From Caldimonas thermodepolymerans (GTDB lineage: Bacteria; Pseudomonadota; Gammaproteobacteria; Burkholderiales; Burkholderiaceae_C), in the NCBI RefSeq assembly GCF_015476235.1, contig NZ_CP064338.1, forward strand, positions 620,001 to 684,000: DNA of 64,000 bases, written 5' to 3'. Below, one piece after another: positions 52,167-63,715 of this stretch. The first letter of the stretch is position 1, and every line of letters starts with the position of its first letter. The position numbers were made by a program, and so were the translations under genes. Under the pieces are notes generated by a model. It was not told the DNA's origin and made no database searches. It was given only the letters and a program-made list of their open reading frames with translations.

Positions 52167-53321
52167 TTACTTGATCCAGAGCCGGATGGCATCCCAGGCA
52201 CGCCCGAAGATGCCGGCTTCCTTGACCGGATCCAGCACCACCAGCGGCACCTCGGCCAGCAGGTTGTTGCCGTAGACGACCTTCAGCTTGCCGACCGACT
52301 GGCCCTTGGCGAGCGGCGCGACCAGCGGGTCGATGCGCTCGACCTGCGTCTTGACCTTGTCGGCGTCGCCCTTGGGCACGGTGACGTACACCGGCGCCGG
52401 GCTGCCCAGCTTGACCTCGGAGTCGGTGCCCTTCCAGACCGGCGGCGTCACGATGGCCTGGTTGGCATCGAACAGCTTCAGCGCGTCGAAGGCCTGGTAG
52501 CCCCAGTTGAGCAGCTTCTGGCTCTCGCTGGCGCGCGCTTCCATCGAGGTGGTGTTGAGCACCACGGACAGCAGGCGGCGCTTGCCGTTCGGGAATTCGC
52601 GCTGCGCGGTGGCGATCAGGCAGTAGCCGGCCGCGGCGGTGTAGCCGGTCTTCATGCCGTCGACCGACGGGTCGCGGCGCAGCAGCAGGTTGCGGTTGGG
52701 CTGGGTGATGTTGTTGAAGCGGTACTCCCGCATCGAGTAGAGCGGGAAGAACTCGGGGAAGTCGGTGATGATGCGCGAGGCGATCGTCGCCAGGTCGCGC
52801 GCCGTGCTCACGTGCCCGGGTTCGGTGATGCCCGTGACGTTCTTGAACGTGGTGTTCTTCAGGCCCATGCGCTGGGCCTCGCGGTTCATCATCTCGACGA
52901 AGGCTTCCACCGAGCCGGCCACGCCTTCGGCCAGCGCGACCGCGGCGTCGTTGCCCGAGACCACGATCATGCCCTTGAGCAAGTCCTCCACCGAGACCTG
53001 CATGCGCGGCTCGATGAACATCACCGAGGCGCCGCCCTTGCGCTCGTCCCAGGCGCGCACCGACACCGGCAGCCGCTGCTCCAGCGAGATCTTCTTCTCG
53101 CGCACCGCGCCGAATACCACGTAGGCGGTCATCAGCTTGGTCAGCGAGGCGGGGTCGGCCGGGGCATCGGGGTCGCGCGCGGCGAGGATCTGGTTGCTCG
53201 TCATGTCGAGCAGCAGGTAGGAGCGCGCCGCCACCTCGGGCGGTTGCAGCTGGGCCCGGGCGCTGGCGGCCGTGCCCAGGCCGATGGCCACGGCCAGGCA
53301 AAGGGAAAAGAGTCGTTTCAT
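52167..53321 (-). CDS. dacA: D-alanyl-D-alanine carboxypeptidase (PBP5/6 type)
   Basis: A 384-residue serine carboxypeptidase of the S11 family that trims peptidoglycan side chains in the periplasm. A signal peptide ends near ASARAQ (residue 23). The catalytic motifs are SLTK near residue 57 (DPASLTKLMTAYVVF), SGN near 120 (VVSGNDAAVALAEG) and KTG near 222 (DGMKTGYTAAAGYC). The C-terminal PBP5-like domain and amphipathic end (AWDAIRLWIK) anchor it to the membrane. It is the first gene of the dacA-dat-ybeD operon. Confidence 0.95.
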   Translation of the reverse strand: MKRLFSLCLAVAIGLGTAASARAQLQPPEVAARSYLLLDMTSNQILAARDPDAPADPASLTKLMTAYVVFGAVREKKISLEQRLPVSVRAWDERKGGASVMFIEPRMQVSVEDLLKGMIVVSGNDAAVALAEGVAGSVEAFVEMMNREAQRMGLKNTTFKNVTGITEPGHVSTARDLATIASRIITDFPEFFPLYSMREYRFNNITQPNRNLLLRRDPSVDGMKTGYTAAAGYCLIATAQREFPNGKRRLLSVVLNTTSMEARASESQKLLNWGYQAFDALKLFDANQAIVTPPVWKGTDSEVKLGSPAPVYVTVPKGDADKVKTQVERIDPLVAPLAKGQSVGKLKVVYGNNLLAEVPLVVLDPVKEAGIFGRAWDAIRLWIK

Positions 53322-53360
53322 TCGTTCAGCAATGACGGGACAGTGGGGGCGGCGGCCGGC

Positions 53361-53969
53361 TCAGGCCAGCGCGCGCACCACGAGGTTCTTCAGCAACGGC
53401 AGCTGCCCGTGGAAGAAGTGCCCGACCCCGGGCACCACCACGACGGGAAGGCTCTGCGGCCGCGCCCAGTCGAGGGTGGCCGCGAGCGGCACGACATCGT
53501 CCTGCTCGCCGTGGATCACCAGCGTCCGGGCGGGGACCTCGGCCACTTCGAAGTTGCGCGTGGCCGGGCCGACCAGCACCAGGTGGGCGACCTGGTCGTG
53601 CCCGACGCGCCGCGCCGCCTGCGAAGCGACATAGGCCCCGAAAGAGAACCCGGCCAGCGCCAGAGGTTCCCCGTCGCGCCGGTAATGCACGATCACGGCC
53701 ATCATGTCGTCGATCTCGCCGCGTCCTTCGTCCCACTGGCCGGCCGATCCACCGACGCCGCGGAAGTTGAAGCGCGCGGTCCGCCAGCCCTGCTGCACGA
53801 AGGCACGCGCCACGGTCTGCACGACCTTGTTGTCCATCGTGCCGCCGTGCAGCGGGTGCGGGTGGGCGATCACGGCCAGCCCGCGGGCGCCCTGGCGCGG
53901 GCCGTCGAGCGCGCATTCCAGCGCGCCGGCCGGCCCGGCGATGGTCTCGCGTTCGGTCTGCGCGTTCAT
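53361..53969 (-). CDS. Alpha/beta hydrolase, dienelactone-hydrolase-like
   Basis: A 202-residue short alpha/beta hydrolase. It has the oxyanion HPHPLHGGTMDNKV near residue 38, nucleophile elbow GFSFGAYVA near residue 108, the catalytic Asp in VIHGEQDDVVPL near residue 151, and final His in VPGVGHFFHGQLP. These features place it in the widespread COG2945 group of uncharacterised hydrolases. It is 4 bp downstream of a 2Fe-2S ferredoxin-like gene, the same order as in many Burkholderiales. Confidence 0.9.
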   Translation of the reverse strand: MNAQTERETIAGPAGALECALDGPRQGARGLAVIAHPHPLHGGTMDNKVVQTVARAFVQQGWRTARFNFRGVGGSAGQWDEGRGEIDDMMAVIVHYRRDGEPLALAGFSFGAYVASQAARRVGHDQVAHLVLVGPATRNFEVAEVPARTLVIHGEQDDVVPLAATLDWARPQSLPVVVVPGVGHFFHGQLPLLKNLVVRALA

Positions 53970-53973
53970 CGGC

Positions 53974-54300
53974 TCAACGCCCCAGGTGCGGCGGGGTCAG
54001 CAGGCGCTCGACCACCTGGCCGTTCTTGAGGTGGGAATCGACGATCTCGTCGATGTCGTGCGTGTCGACGTAGGTGTACCAGACCGCTTCGGGGTAGACC
54101 ACCGCGACCGGGCCGCCGGCGCAGCGGTCCAGGCAGCCGGCCTTGTTGACCCGCACCTTGCCCGGGCCGGCCAGGCCCTCGGCCTTGACGCGGCGCTTGC
54201 AGTGATCGAAGGCTTCCTGGGCGTGGTGGTCGGCACAGCAGGCTTCGCCGTTGTCGCGCTGGTTGAGGCAGAAGAAGATGTGGCGCTCGTAATAGCTCAT
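53974..54300 (-). CDS. (2Fe-2S) thioredoxin-like ferredoxin
   Basis: A 108-residue protein of the thioredoxin-like [2Fe-2S] ferredoxin family. Cluster cysteines are probably Cys11 and one of the CC pair in NGEACC, together with the two in GCLDRCAGGP near residues 56-60. The segment HIFFCLNQRDNGEACC is characteristic. It is a cytoplasmic electron carrier with unknown partner. It is transcribed with the hydrolase gene immediately downstream. Confidence 0.9.
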   Translation of the reverse strand: MSYYERHIFFCLNQRDNGEACCADHHAQEAFDHCKRRVKAEGLAGPGKVRVNKAGCLDRCAGGPVAVVYPEAVWYTYVDTHDIDEIVDSHLKNGQVVERLLTPPHLGR

Positions 54301-54313
54301 TGGAGGATTCTAG

Positions 54314-57184
<2,871 letters not shown>

Positions 57185-57209
57185 CGCCTGCGTCCCGCCC
57201 CGGCGCCCC

Positions 57210-58184
57210 TCAGCGGGCGCCGTCCGCCCAGCCGTCGGGCACGACGAAGCCGCGCCCGACTTCCTCCCATCCCCCGTCCCCGGCCGGCGCCATGCGCGCG
57301 ACCAGCTGCGCGCTCGGCCAGCGCCGCACCCCGGGCGGCGGCGGGGCCTGCCAGGCCGCGGCGATCGCCGCGCCGATCTGCGCGCGCGTGCACAGCGCCG
57401 CCGCGTCCCCGCAGCGCGCCGGGGCCATCCAGCGCGAGCGCGGCAGGCCGAGCCAGGGGCCCTCGGGCAGCTCCGCCAGGCGCCCATGCTCGACCCACCA
57501 GCCGTGCAGGTGGCCGGGCGCGAGCGCCGTGCAGGCCGGCACGGCCTGGTCATGCCGGTAGAACATCCAGCCGCGCGCATAGGCGGCCGGCCGCCAGTCG
57601 CGTCCGTCCCAGGGCGGCGGGGGCGTCAGCGCGAGCTGCCGGCCGAACAGCCTGTCGAGCTTGCCGGGCAGCGTCTCGGCGCGGTCCGGGCCGACGAAGT
57701 CCGCCGGCCGGGCCACCGGGCCGGCGGCCGTGCAGAGGAAGAACTTCACCGCCAGCTCCCAGTGCCAGCCCTGTCCGGCGCGGTCCTCGAGCAGGAAGTC
57801 GATCTCGCCGCGCGTGGTGTGGTCGATGCCGGGTTGTTCGTCCGGGGCGTGGCGCAGCTGCAGGTTGGCCGCCACCAGCCGGTGCGTCGGGCCATGGCGC
57901 AGGAAGAACTCCAGCAGCCGCTCAGCGCGCCGTCCCAGGCGCAGCGGCGCGGGGCCGATCTGCTCGAGGAAGGCGGCCAGCGGCGCGGGCTGCCGCGCCA
58001 GCGCGTCCAGCCAGGCCGAGATGGCCTGCGCGTCGTCCGCATCGAAGCGCTGCACCGCGGCGGGATGCCGGCCCGGCGCCAGCAGCGGCGGCGACAGCAG
58101 CAGCCAGCGCAGGTCGCGCAGCGCGGCGTCGATGCCCGCGTCGGCCCTCAGCCCTGCTGCCGGAAGGTGTCCAGCGCCAGGCAC
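57210..58184 (-). CDS. DUF1853 family protein
   Basis: A protein of about 324 residues of the DUF1853 (COG3782) family, conserved in Proteobacteria with no known function. Typical segments are LRDLRWLLLSPPLL near the N-terminus, GEIDFLLED and WELAVKFFL near the middle, and YARGWMFYR near residue 225. The acidic residues and Lys in GEIDFLL...WELAVKF resemble a PD-(D/E)xK nuclease core. The start is uncertain. No ATG exists in the expected region, so the GTG at 58184, inside the end of the udg gene, is used. Confidence 0.85.
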   Translation of the reverse strand: MPGAGHLPAAGLRADAGIDAALRDLRWLLLSPPLLAPGRHPAAVQRFDADDAQAISAWLDALARQPAPLAAFLEQIGPAPLRLGRRAERLLEFFLRHGPTHRLVAANLQLRHAPDEQPGIDHTTRGEIDFLLEDRAGQGWHWELAVKFFLCTAAGPVARPADFVGPDRAETLPGKLDRLFGRQLALTPPPPWDGRDWRPAAYARGWMFYRHDQAVPACTALAPGHLHGWWVEHGRLAELPEGPWLGLPRSRWMAPARCGDAAALCTRAQIGAAIAAAWQAPPPPGVRRWPSAQLVARMAPAGDGGWEEVGRGFVVPDGWADGAR

Positions 58185-58969
58185 AGGTCCTCCCAGCTCC
58201 TGGCCTTGTCCGGCAGGTTGCGCAGCAGGTAGGCCGGGTGGTAGGTGACGATCACCGGGATGTCGCGGTAGCGGTGCACCCGGCCGCGCAGCCGGCCGAT
58301 CGCGTCCTGGCTCTGCAGCAGCGACTGCACCGCGAAGCGTCCCATCGCGAGGATGATGCGCGGCTGCGCCAGCTCGATCTGGCGCTTCAGGTAGTGCTCG
58401 CACTGCGCGATCTCTTCCGGCTGCGGGTTGCGGTTCTGCGGCGGGCGGCACTTCAGCACGTTGGCGATGAACACCTGCCGCTCGGGCGGCGCCTCGCTGC
58501 GCGTCAGCCCGATCGCGGCGAGCATGTTGTCGAGCAGCTTGCCGGCCGGGCCGACGAAGGGCTCGCCCTTGCGGTCCTCCTGCTCGCCGGGCGCTTCGCC
58601 GACGATCATCCACCGCGCCTGCTCGTTGCCGACGCCGAACACCGGGTTGCGCCGGCTGCTGCACAGCTTGCAGGCGGTGCAGCCGGCCACCGCGGCGCGC
58701 AGCGCGGGCCAGTCCATCTGCCCGATGCCGGCGGGGCGGCGGCCCGGCTCGGGGGCGGCCGGTCCGGGTTCGCCGACATAGGAGAAGCCGTCTTCCTGGA
58801 CCCCAAGCGGCGCGTGCTCCGCGTCCGCGTACGCGGGAGGCGCCGCGGGCGGCGGTTCGGGCGCGGCGGCCTCGGCCGAGGCGTCCTCCGCCGGCGCGGC
58901 GTCGCGCGGGGTCCAGGCCGTCAGGCCCATCTCCCGCAGCATGGCCAGTTGGCGCTCGTCCCAGCTCAT
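58148..58969 (-). CDS. Uracil-DNA glycosylase, family 4 (Fe-S type)
   Basis: A 273-residue base-excision repair enzyme. The first 110 residues form a disordered Ala/Pro/Glu-rich extension. The catalytic domain starts with iron-sulfur ligands CTACKLC near residue 112. Motif A is GEAPGEQEDRKGEPFVGPAGKLLD, further cluster cysteines are in CRPP and QCEHYL, and motif B is YHPAYLLRN near residue 250. The ATG at 58969 overlaps the rimI stop by 4 bp. The order tsaB-rimI-udg is conserved in Burkholderiales. Confidence 0.93.
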   Translation of the reverse strand: MSWDERQLAMLREMGLTAWTPRDAAPAEDASAEAAAPEPPPAAPPAYADAEHAPLGVQEDGFSYVGEPGPAAPEPGRRPAGIGQMDWPALRAAVAGCTACKLCSSRRNPVFGVGNEQARWMIVGEAPGEQEDRKGEPFVGPAGKLLDNMLAAIGLTRSEAPPERQVFIANVLKCRPPQNRNPQPEEIAQCEHYLKRQIELAQPRIILAMGRFAVQSLLQSQDAIGRLRGRVHRYRDIPVIVTYHPAYLLRNLPDKARSWEDLCLALDTFRQQG

Positions 58970-59433
58970 AGGCTCAGGCTCATCACGATGGCGTCCTCGC
59001 GGCCCTGCGCCGCGGGATAGTACCCCTTGCGCAGGCCGACGTTGCGAAAGCCGTAGCGTTCGTAGAGGTGGCGTGCGCGGGCGTTGCTGACGCGCACCTC
59101 CAGCCACAGTTGCGCGGCATGGCGCGAGCGCGCCAGCGCCTGCAGCGCGTCGAGCATGTACAGCGCATGGCCGCGCCCCTGGTGGGCCGGGGCCACGGTG
59201 AGGTTGAGCAGGTGCATCTCGTCGACGCCGGACATCGCGAGGAAATAGCCGAGCAGCTCGTTGCCCGCGCCGCGCAGCAGCAGCGCCGCGTACCCGGCGT
59301 GCAGCGAGTCGATGAAGTTGCCGCGCGTCCAGGGGAACTCGTAGGCGGCCTGCTCGATCGGCAGCACCTCGTTGAGCGAGGCCACCGTCATCGGCACGAG
59401 GCGGCGCTCGTCCTGGTGCACCGCCGCGTTCAT
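58966..59433 (-). CDS. rimI: Ribosomal protein S18-alanine N-acetyltransferase RimI
   Basis: A 155-residue GNAT acetyltransferase. The opening ASLNEVLPIEQAAYEFPWTRGNFIDSL, the acetyl-CoA loop VAPAHQGRGHALYMLDAL near residue 80 and the ending VSNARARHLYERYGFRNVGLRKGYYP are all typical of RimI. It acetylates the N-terminal alanine of ribosomal protein S18. It overlaps tsaB upstream and udg downstream by 4 bp each, so the three genes are translationally coupled. Confidence 0.93.
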   Translation of the reverse strand: MNAAVHQDERRLVPMTVASLNEVLPIEQAAYEFPWTRGNFIDSLHAGYAALLLRGAGNELLGYFLAMSGVDEMHLLNLTVAPAHQGRGHALYMLDALQALARSRHAAQLWLEVRVSNARARHLYERYGFRNVGLRKGYYPAAQGREDAIVMSLSL

Positions 59434-60146
59434 GCGGCCTCCCTGGCGAGCTTGAGGGCCTCGCGCTCGGCGGTGGTCAGCGCGACCTTGTCGCGGATGT
59501 ACAGCGGCAGCGCCAGCGCCGCGTCGACCGCCTCACCGCGTCGCCAGGCGGCGCGCCCCAGCTCGAGCAGCGCCGCGGCGTGCGGGCCGGCATGCGGCAG
59601 CGTGGCCATCGTGCCGACCTCCAGCGCATGCACCTGCAGCGCGTTGCCGGCCACGCAGTCGCCGCCGTCGCGCCGCAGGCGCTGCGACAGGGCCTCGGCG
59701 CTGTACAGCGCCGGCGGGGTCACCGTGTGCCAGTCCCCTCCGTCGTGGCGGTAGCGGGCGGCGTAGATCTCGTCCATGCGCGCGTCGAGCACGGCCCAGA
59801 CGTCCTGCCCGGCGTCGGCGGCGCGCGCCGCTTCGGCGACCACCAGCAGGGTGTCGACCGGCAGCACCGGCTTGCCGGCGCCCAGCGCCAGCCCCTGGGT
59901 CACGGCGCAGGCGGTGCGCAGCCCGGTGAACGCGCCCGGCCCACGGCCGAAGACGATCGCGTCCAGGTCCTGCACGCGCAGCCCGCCGGCGGCCTGCAGC
60001 AGGTTCAGCACCACGGGCAGCAGCCGGGCCGAGGCCTGGGGGCCGCCCGGGCTTTCTTCGGTCAGCACGCGGCCGTCGACCGCGATGCCGACGTTCATGC
60101 TCTCGGTCGCGGTCTCGATGGCCAGCAGGGTGGGAAAACGGGTCAC
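59430..60146 (-). CDS. tsaB: tRNA threonylcarbamoyladenosine biosynthesis protein TsaB
   Basis: A 238-residue ASKHA-fold protein. With TsaD and TsaE it completes t6A modification of tRNAs. The start is a GTG at 60146 (VTRFPTLLAIETATESMNVGIAVDG). The segment IVFGRGPGAFTGLRTACAVTQGLA near residue 73 is the hallmark. The far longer open frame upstream is non-coding. It is the first gene of the tsaB-rimI-udg set; a TsaC-family gene is also present 2.5 kb away. Confidence 0.93.
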   Translation of the reverse strand: MTRFPTLLAIETATESMNVGIAVDGRVLTEESPGGPQASARLLPVVLNLLQAAGGLRVQDLDAIVFGRGPGAFTGLRTACAVTQGLALGAGKPVLPVDTLLVVAEAARAADAGQDVWAVLDARMDEIYAARYRHDGGDWHTVTPPALYSAEALSQRLRRDGGDCVAGNALQVHALEVGTMATLPHAGPHAAALLELGRAAWRRGEAVDAALALPLYIRDKVALTTAEREALKLAREAA

Positions 60147-60260
60147 GGCGTCGTCGTCTGGTGCAAGGTCAGTCAGTTTAGCGGCCGGGCGATGACGACG
60201 GCCGCGCCAGGGGATGCGCCCGCGGGTGCCGCCGCCGGGCGGGGCCGGGATAATGAGCCC

Positions 60261-61691
60261 ATGCGGATGCGTTCGATCTGGGCCTGGTGCTGCCGGGCCT
60301 TGTGCATGGTGGCCCTGGCCGGCCACGCGGTGGGGACGGCGGCGGCGACAGCGGACCTGCCGCCCGCGGTGCAGGCGGCGCTGGCGCGCGCGCGGGTGCC
60401 GGTCGAGGCGATCGCCGTGCAGGTGGTGGACGTGGGCGGGCGCACGCCGCGCCTGGCGCACCGGGTCGACGCAAGCGTCAACCCGGCCTCGCTGATGAAG
60501 CTGCTCACCACCTACGCGGCGCTGGACCTGCTCGGCCCGGCCTACACCTGGAGCACGCCGGTCTACGCCGACGGCCCGGTGCAGGACGGCGTGCTGCAGG
60601 GCAATCTCTACATCAAGGGCTCGGGCGACCCCCGCCTGGTGCTCGAGCGCCTGTGGCTGCTGCTGCGCCGCGTGCGGCAGCTGGGCATCGTCGAGGTGCG
60701 CGGGGACATCGTGCTCGACCGCAGCGCCTTCAGCGTGCCGCCGGCCGACCCCGGCGCGTTCGACGGCGAGCCGCTGCGCCCGTACAACGTGCAGCCCGAC
60801 GCCCTGTTGGTCAACTACCGCGTGCTCGCGCTGGGTTTCGTGCCCGATGCGGCGCGCGGCATCGCGCGCGTGGTGGCCGACCCGCCGCTGGCCGGCGTGG
60901 CGGTCGATCCGGCCGTGCCGCTGGACCTGATGGCGCCCTGCGGCGACTGGCGCGCGGCCCTGAAGGCGGACTTCGCCGACCCCGGCCGGGTGGCCTTCCA
61001 CGGCGCGTACAACGCGGCTTGCGGCGAGATGACCTGGCAGGTGGCCTATGTCGAGCCGGACACCCACGCGCAGCGCGCGGTCGCCGGGCTGTGGGCCGAG
61101 CTGGGCGGGCGGCTGGGCGGCACGGTGCGCGACGGCGTCGCGCCGGCCGGGCTGGCGCCGCTGGCGGTCAGCACCTCGCCGACGCTGGCCGAGGTGGTGC
61201 GCGACATCAACAAGTTCAGCAACAACACGATGGCGCGCCAGCTGTTCCTGACCCTGGGCCTGGCCGTGGGCGGGCAGGGCTCGCCGCAGGCGGCCCAGGC
61301 GGTGGTGCGGCGCTGGATGGAGTCGCGCTGGGGGCCGGTGCCCGAGGTGGTGCTGGACAACGGCGCCGGCCTGTCGCGCGAGGCCCGCCTGACGGTGCGG
61401 TTCCTGACCCGCCTGCTGCAGGCGGCCTGGGCCTCGCCGGTGATGCCGGAGCTGGTCGCCTCGCTGCCGGTGTCGGGGCTGGACGGCACCTTGCGCCGCT
61501 TCGGTGCCGGCCGGGGCATGGCGCACCTGAAGACCGGCTCGCTGCGCGACGTGCAGGGCGTGGCCGGCTACGTGCTGGGCGCCAGCGGCCGCCGCTACGT
61601 GCTGGTGGCCATCGTCAACCACCCCAACGCGCCGCAGGCGCGCGCGGCGATCGAGGCGCTGATCGACTGGACCGCCCGGGACCAGCCGTGA
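60261..61691 (+). CDS. dacB: D-alanyl-D-alanine carboxypeptidase/endopeptidase PBP4
   Basis: A 476-residue periplasmic S13-family enzyme that cleaves peptidoglycan cross-links. A signal peptide covers about the first 30 residues. The catalytic motifs are SLMK near residue 76 (NPASLMKLLTTYAALD), SNN near 320 (KFSNNTMARQLFL) and KTG near 425 (HLKTGSLRDVQGVAGY). The start at 60261 is set by the signal peptide. It is divergent from tsaB with 114 bp between. Confidence 0.93.
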   Translation: MRMRSIWAWCCRALCMVALAGHAVGTAAATADLPPAVQAALARARVPVEAIAVQVVDVGGRTPRLAHRVDASVNPASLMKLLTTYAALDLLGPAYTWSTPVYADGPVQDGVLQGNLYIKGSGDPRLVLERLWLLLRRVRQLGIVEVRGDIVLDRSAFSVPPADPGAFDGEPLRPYNVQPDALLVNYRVLALGFVPDAARGIARVVADPPLAGVAVDPAVPLDLMAPCGDWRAALKADFADPGRVAFHGAYNAACGEMTWQVAYVEPDTHAQRAVAGLWAELGGRLGGTVRDGVAPAGLAPLAVSTSPTLAEVVRDINKFSNNTMARQLFLTLGLAVGGQGSPQAAQAVVRRWMESRWGPVPEVVLDNGAGLSREARLTVRFLTRLLQAAWASPVMPELVASLPVSGLDGTLRRFGAGRGMAHLKTGSLRDVQGVAGYVLGASGRRYVLVAIVNHPNAPQARAAIEALIDWTARDQP

Positions 61692-61719
61692 GGGCACGGC
61701 GCCGGCCGGCGCCGCAGCG

Positions 61720-62673
61720 TCAGAACGGGAAGTCGTCGATCAGGCCCACCGCCACGTCGCCGAGGATGTGGTTCATCGCCGGCGTCAGGTAGCGGTCGGC
61801 CGAGAAGATGTACTCGCGCCGGTTCGGGTTGGGATCGAAGTCCGGGCGCAGCGTGTGCTGCGTGCAGTCGGTCGCCGGCGAGACCGTGCAGCCGGCCGCG
61901 CTACGGTTGTCGAAGTTGTACTGGTCGTCGTCGACGGCCACCTGGACCCGGTCGTTCGCGCGCAGGAACGCGATGCGCCGGTTCGCCACGTCGGCCACGC
62001 GCTGGCGCAGCCCCTTGTTGAATTCGCTGGTCAGCTCGCGCAACCGGGTGCGCGCGTTCGACACCGTCTGGGCGACCGCGCCCGCCTCGGGGGTGGAGCC
62101 CTGGTTGATCACGTCCAGCACCAGGATGCGTGCGCCCCGGCGGGTCCATTCGTCGATGCGGGTCCCGAGGTCGCGGCCGCGCGTGCGGGCTTCTTCCGCC
62201 AGGGCGGTCCAGGATTCGCCGTTGACGCCGCGCTGGAACAGTTCCCACACGTCGTTGGCACCGACCTGGACGAGGATCAGGTCGCCGTCGCGGAAGCCGC
62301 CGAAGTTGTCGACCTGGGCCTGGATGTCGGCCGCCAGCGCGCCCGGCTGGGCCAGGACCTGGCCGCGCGTGTCGGGGTTGCGGTCCGGCGGGGTGCACTG
62401 CTCGAAGCGGATGCCGTAGTCGGCCGCGACGATCTGGTTCCACAGCAGGTACTCGTCGCAGTTGTAGGAGCCGTCGCTGCGGGCGCGGTTGACGCTGTAC
62501 TTGGCCCCGGTGGCCGGGTCGATGTAGCTGTACTCGTCGCCGACCGAGAGGATGCGCGAGGGACGGAACCGGTCGTGGACGTCGCCGCCACAGGCGGTGA
62601 GGGCGGCCACCATCGCGACGCCGAGCACGGCGCGCTTGAGCCGGGGCAACCAGGGACGGGAACGCAGGGACAT
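61720..62673 (-). CDS. SGNH/GDSL hydrolase-like lipoprotein with altered catalytic residues
   Basis: A 317-residue lipoprotein. The signal peptide ends at the lipobox LTACGG, with acylated Cys near residue 27. The fold resembles SGNH hydrolases: block I reads ILSVGDEYSYID near residue 39, so the nucleophilic serine of GDS is Glu, and block III is LVQVGANDVWE near residue 118. The block V region is SADRYLTPAMNH, lacking the usual DxxH arrangement. An esterase role is therefore doubtful. It may be a divergent subfamily or a binding protein. Several cysteines (two pairs) may form disulfides. Confidence 0.72.
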   Translation of the reverse strand: MSLRSRPWLPRLKRAVLGVAMVAALTACGGDVHDRFRPSRILSVGDEYSYIDPATGAKYSVNRARSDGSYNCDEYLLWNQIVAADYGIRFEQCTPPDRNPDTRGQVLAQPGALAADIQAQVDNFGGFRDGDLILVQVGANDVWELFQRGVNGESWTALAEEARTRGRDLGTRIDEWTRRGARILVLDVINQGSTPEAGAVAQTVSNARTRLRELTSEFNKGLRQRVADVANRRIAFLRANDRVQVAVDDDQYNFDNRSAAGCTVSPATDCTQHTLRPDFDPNPNRREYIFSADRYLTPAMNHILGDVAVGLIDDFPF

Positions 62674-62713
62674 GGACACTCCGTTTCGGAAAAGGTGAGG
62701 GGGCCGGCCGGGC

Positions 62714-63694
62714 TCAGGCCGCGGCGGCCCGCGCCAGCCGGTCGCGCACGCCGTCCCACGCGGGATCGGGCGGCGGGCTTTCGACCCAGATGAGAGAGAC
62801 GCCTTCGGCATCCAGTTCCCGCAGCACGGCGAACAGCTGCTGCGCGGCCTGGGCGGCGTCGTCGGGCATGCGACGGTACAGCATCCCGCGCGGCGCCTTC
62901 ACGGTGCGCGCGTACAGCGCGAGCTGGGGCAGGTCCTGGTCGAGCACCTGCAGGGCGGTCTGCAGCACGTCGGTGCTCATCAGGCGCACTTTGGCGCGCG
63001 GCGCGTAGTGGGCGTCCAGCGTGCCCGAGGCGCGCGGCGCCGCGGCGTCGCGGTCGTGCAGCGGCTCGTCGATCGCGGCCTCGATCTCGGCGCGCGTCAG
63101 GATGCCCGGGCGCAGCAGCACCGGGTGGCCGCGCGAGCAGTCGATGATGGTCGACTCGATGCCGACCTGGCATGGCCCGCCGTCGAGCACCAGCACCTCG
63201 TCGCCGAACTCCGCGGCGACGTGCGCGGCGGTGGTCGGGCTGACCCGGCCGAACAGGTTGGCGCTCGGCGCGGCCAGGCCCACCAGCCCGCGCCGGGCGC
63301 AGGCCTCGAGCAGCGCCTGCGCCACCGGATGGGCCGGGCAGCGCAGGCCGATGGTGTCCTGGCCGCCGGCGGCCGCGGCGGCCACGCCCGGGCGGCGTGG
63401 CACGATCACCGTCACCGGGCCGGGCCAGAAGGCCTGCATCAGCTTCTGCGCCACCGGCGGGATCGCGCTGGCCAGGCCGTAGGCGCTTTCGGCGTTGGGC
63501 ACGTGCACGATCAGCGGGTGGTCGGCCGGGCGTCCCTTGGCCTCGAAGATGCGCCGCACCGCGGCATCGTTGCCGGCGTCGGCGCCCAGCCCGTAGACCG
63601 TCTCGGTCGGGAAGGCGACCAGCCGCCCGGCCGCGAGCGCGTCCACGGCCTGTTGCAGGTGTTGCGGGTCCTGTCCGTCGAGTACGCGTGCCAC
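62714..63694 (-). CDS. L-threonylcarbamoyladenylate synthase (Sua5/YrdC type)
   Basis: A 326-residue enzyme with an N-terminal YrdC domain (LAAGRLVAFPTETVYGLGADA near residue 20, IVHVPN and RCPAHPVAQALLEACARRG further on) and a C-terminal Sua5 domain (about residues 215-326, DAHYAPRAKVRL onward). It makes threonylcarbamoyl-AMP for t6A tRNA modification, the precursor used by the TsaB/TsaD complex. The start is a GTG at 63694. It is 22 bp downstream of purK on the same strand. Confidence 0.93.
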   Translation of the reverse strand: MARVLDGQDPQHLQQAVDALAAGRLVAFPTETVYGLGADAGNDAAVRRIFEAKGRPADHPLIVHVPNAESAYGLASAIPPVAQKLMQAFWPGPVTVIVPRRPGVAAAAAGGQDTIGLRCPAHPVAQALLEACARRGLVGLAAPSANLFGRVSPTTAAHVAAEFGDEVLVLDGGPCQVGIESTIIDCSRGHPVLLRPGILTRAEIEAAIDEPLHDRDAAAPRASGTLDAHYAPRAKVRLMSTDVLQTALQVLDQDLPQLALYARTVKAPRGMLYRRMPDDAAQAAQQLFAVLRELDAEGVSLIWVESPPPDPAWDGVRDRLARAAAA

Positions 63695-63715
63695 GGGTCG
63701 ATGCCTGTCGTCCGG

